Source: an uncultured Clostridia bacterium (lineage in GTDB: Bacteria; Bacillota; Clostridia; Oscillospirales; CAG-272). From it: a stretch of 5,257 bases of DNA. How positions within the stretch are numbered: position 1 is the first letter of the stretch; every line of letters begins with the position of its first letter. The notes beneath the pieces were generated by a model that worked only from the letters and a program-made list of their open reading frames with translations, was not told the DNA's origin and did not search any database. The stretch covers positions 1 to 5,257 of the forward strand of contig CALAXC010000097.1 in the NCBI GenBank assembly GCA_937894775.1, written 5' to 3'. Positions 5,130 to 5,257 of this stretch are shown piece by piece. The translations under genes were made by a program, and so were the position numbers.

Positions 5130-5257
5130 TTATTCCGCATCACTTTTTCGTTGGCAGTGCTTTTGACAGCCACCGCATCCGCAGTGTGTTTCTTTCCCGT
5201 CACAAAGATGGTAATCACCACCCTCTATGCGAATCGTATATCCGTTCACAAGAGCTG
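5130..5257 (-). CDS. C-terminal end of an unidentified Cys/His-rich protein (partial)
   Basis: Only the last 41 residues are in the window; the start lies beyond the right edge. The open frame enters at 5257 and stops with TAA at 5130. The visible end reads from 'ALVNGYTIRIEGGDYHLC' into 'HCGCGGCQKHC' and finishes with a charged 'QRKSDAE'. It holds five Cys and three His in about 20 residues, after a short beta-like segment. CGGCQ is loosely like the C-x-x-C at the end of Fur/Zur-family regulators, and such a regulator would fit the context, but the spacing does not match well. I cannot identify the protein. The gap to the next gene is 53 nt, with no terminator, so co-transcription is plausible. 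Confidence 0.6.
   Translation of the reverse strand, partial: ALVNGYTIRIEGGDYHLCDGKETHCGCGGCQKHCQRKSDAE

Overview
All recognisable genes lie on the minus strand, so transcription runs from high to low coordinates. Several traits suggest a low- to moderate-GC Firmicute, probably a gut or anaerobic Clostridia relative: purine-rich Shine-Dalgarno (SD) sequences, lipoboxes without any outer-membrane genes, tight operon packing, and an AT-rich terminator. The assignment is by eye, with no marker gene to confirm it.

Region 1 (5257 down to 1450) looks like one operon whose beginning lies outside the window. In transcription order it holds: the Cys/His-rich C-terminal end of an unidentified protein (5130-5257); a 94-aa membrane protein with the motif HAHDCVGSDCTVC (4792-5076); a MacB/LolD-type ABC ATPase (4080-4742); an FtsX/MacB-type permease with a His/Glu-rich extracytoplasmic loop (2870-4078); a lipoprotein with a CPFC motif in an apparent OB-like N-terminal domain (1890-2867); and a NifX/NifB-type protein with a Cys/His-rich tail (1450-1866). 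The ATPase, permease and lipoprotein genes are nearly contiguous, with gaps of 1 and 2 nt, and the NifX-type gene follows after 23 nt.

Five of these six products carry clusters of potential metal ligands, and the sixth is the ATPase that would power them. The most economical reading is a transition-metal handling system, most likely zinc, built on a MacB-like mechanotransmission ABC module rather than a classical ZnuABC importer. It resembles in outline the Zur-regulated zrg system of Vibrio, which also combines an FtsX-like permease, an ATPase and small OB-like or His-rich accessory proteins. That parallel is inference, and neither metal nor direction of transport can be read from the sequence.

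Region 2 (1252-1449) is intergenic. It contains a long inverted repeat that may end the operon, short TGATACAAT-type repeats, and a plausible promoter for the next gene. Region 3 (109-1251) is a separate lipoprotein gene with beta-propeller-like repeats and no evident link to metals. It is followed by a 10-bp hairpin and a strong terminator at the left edge of the window.
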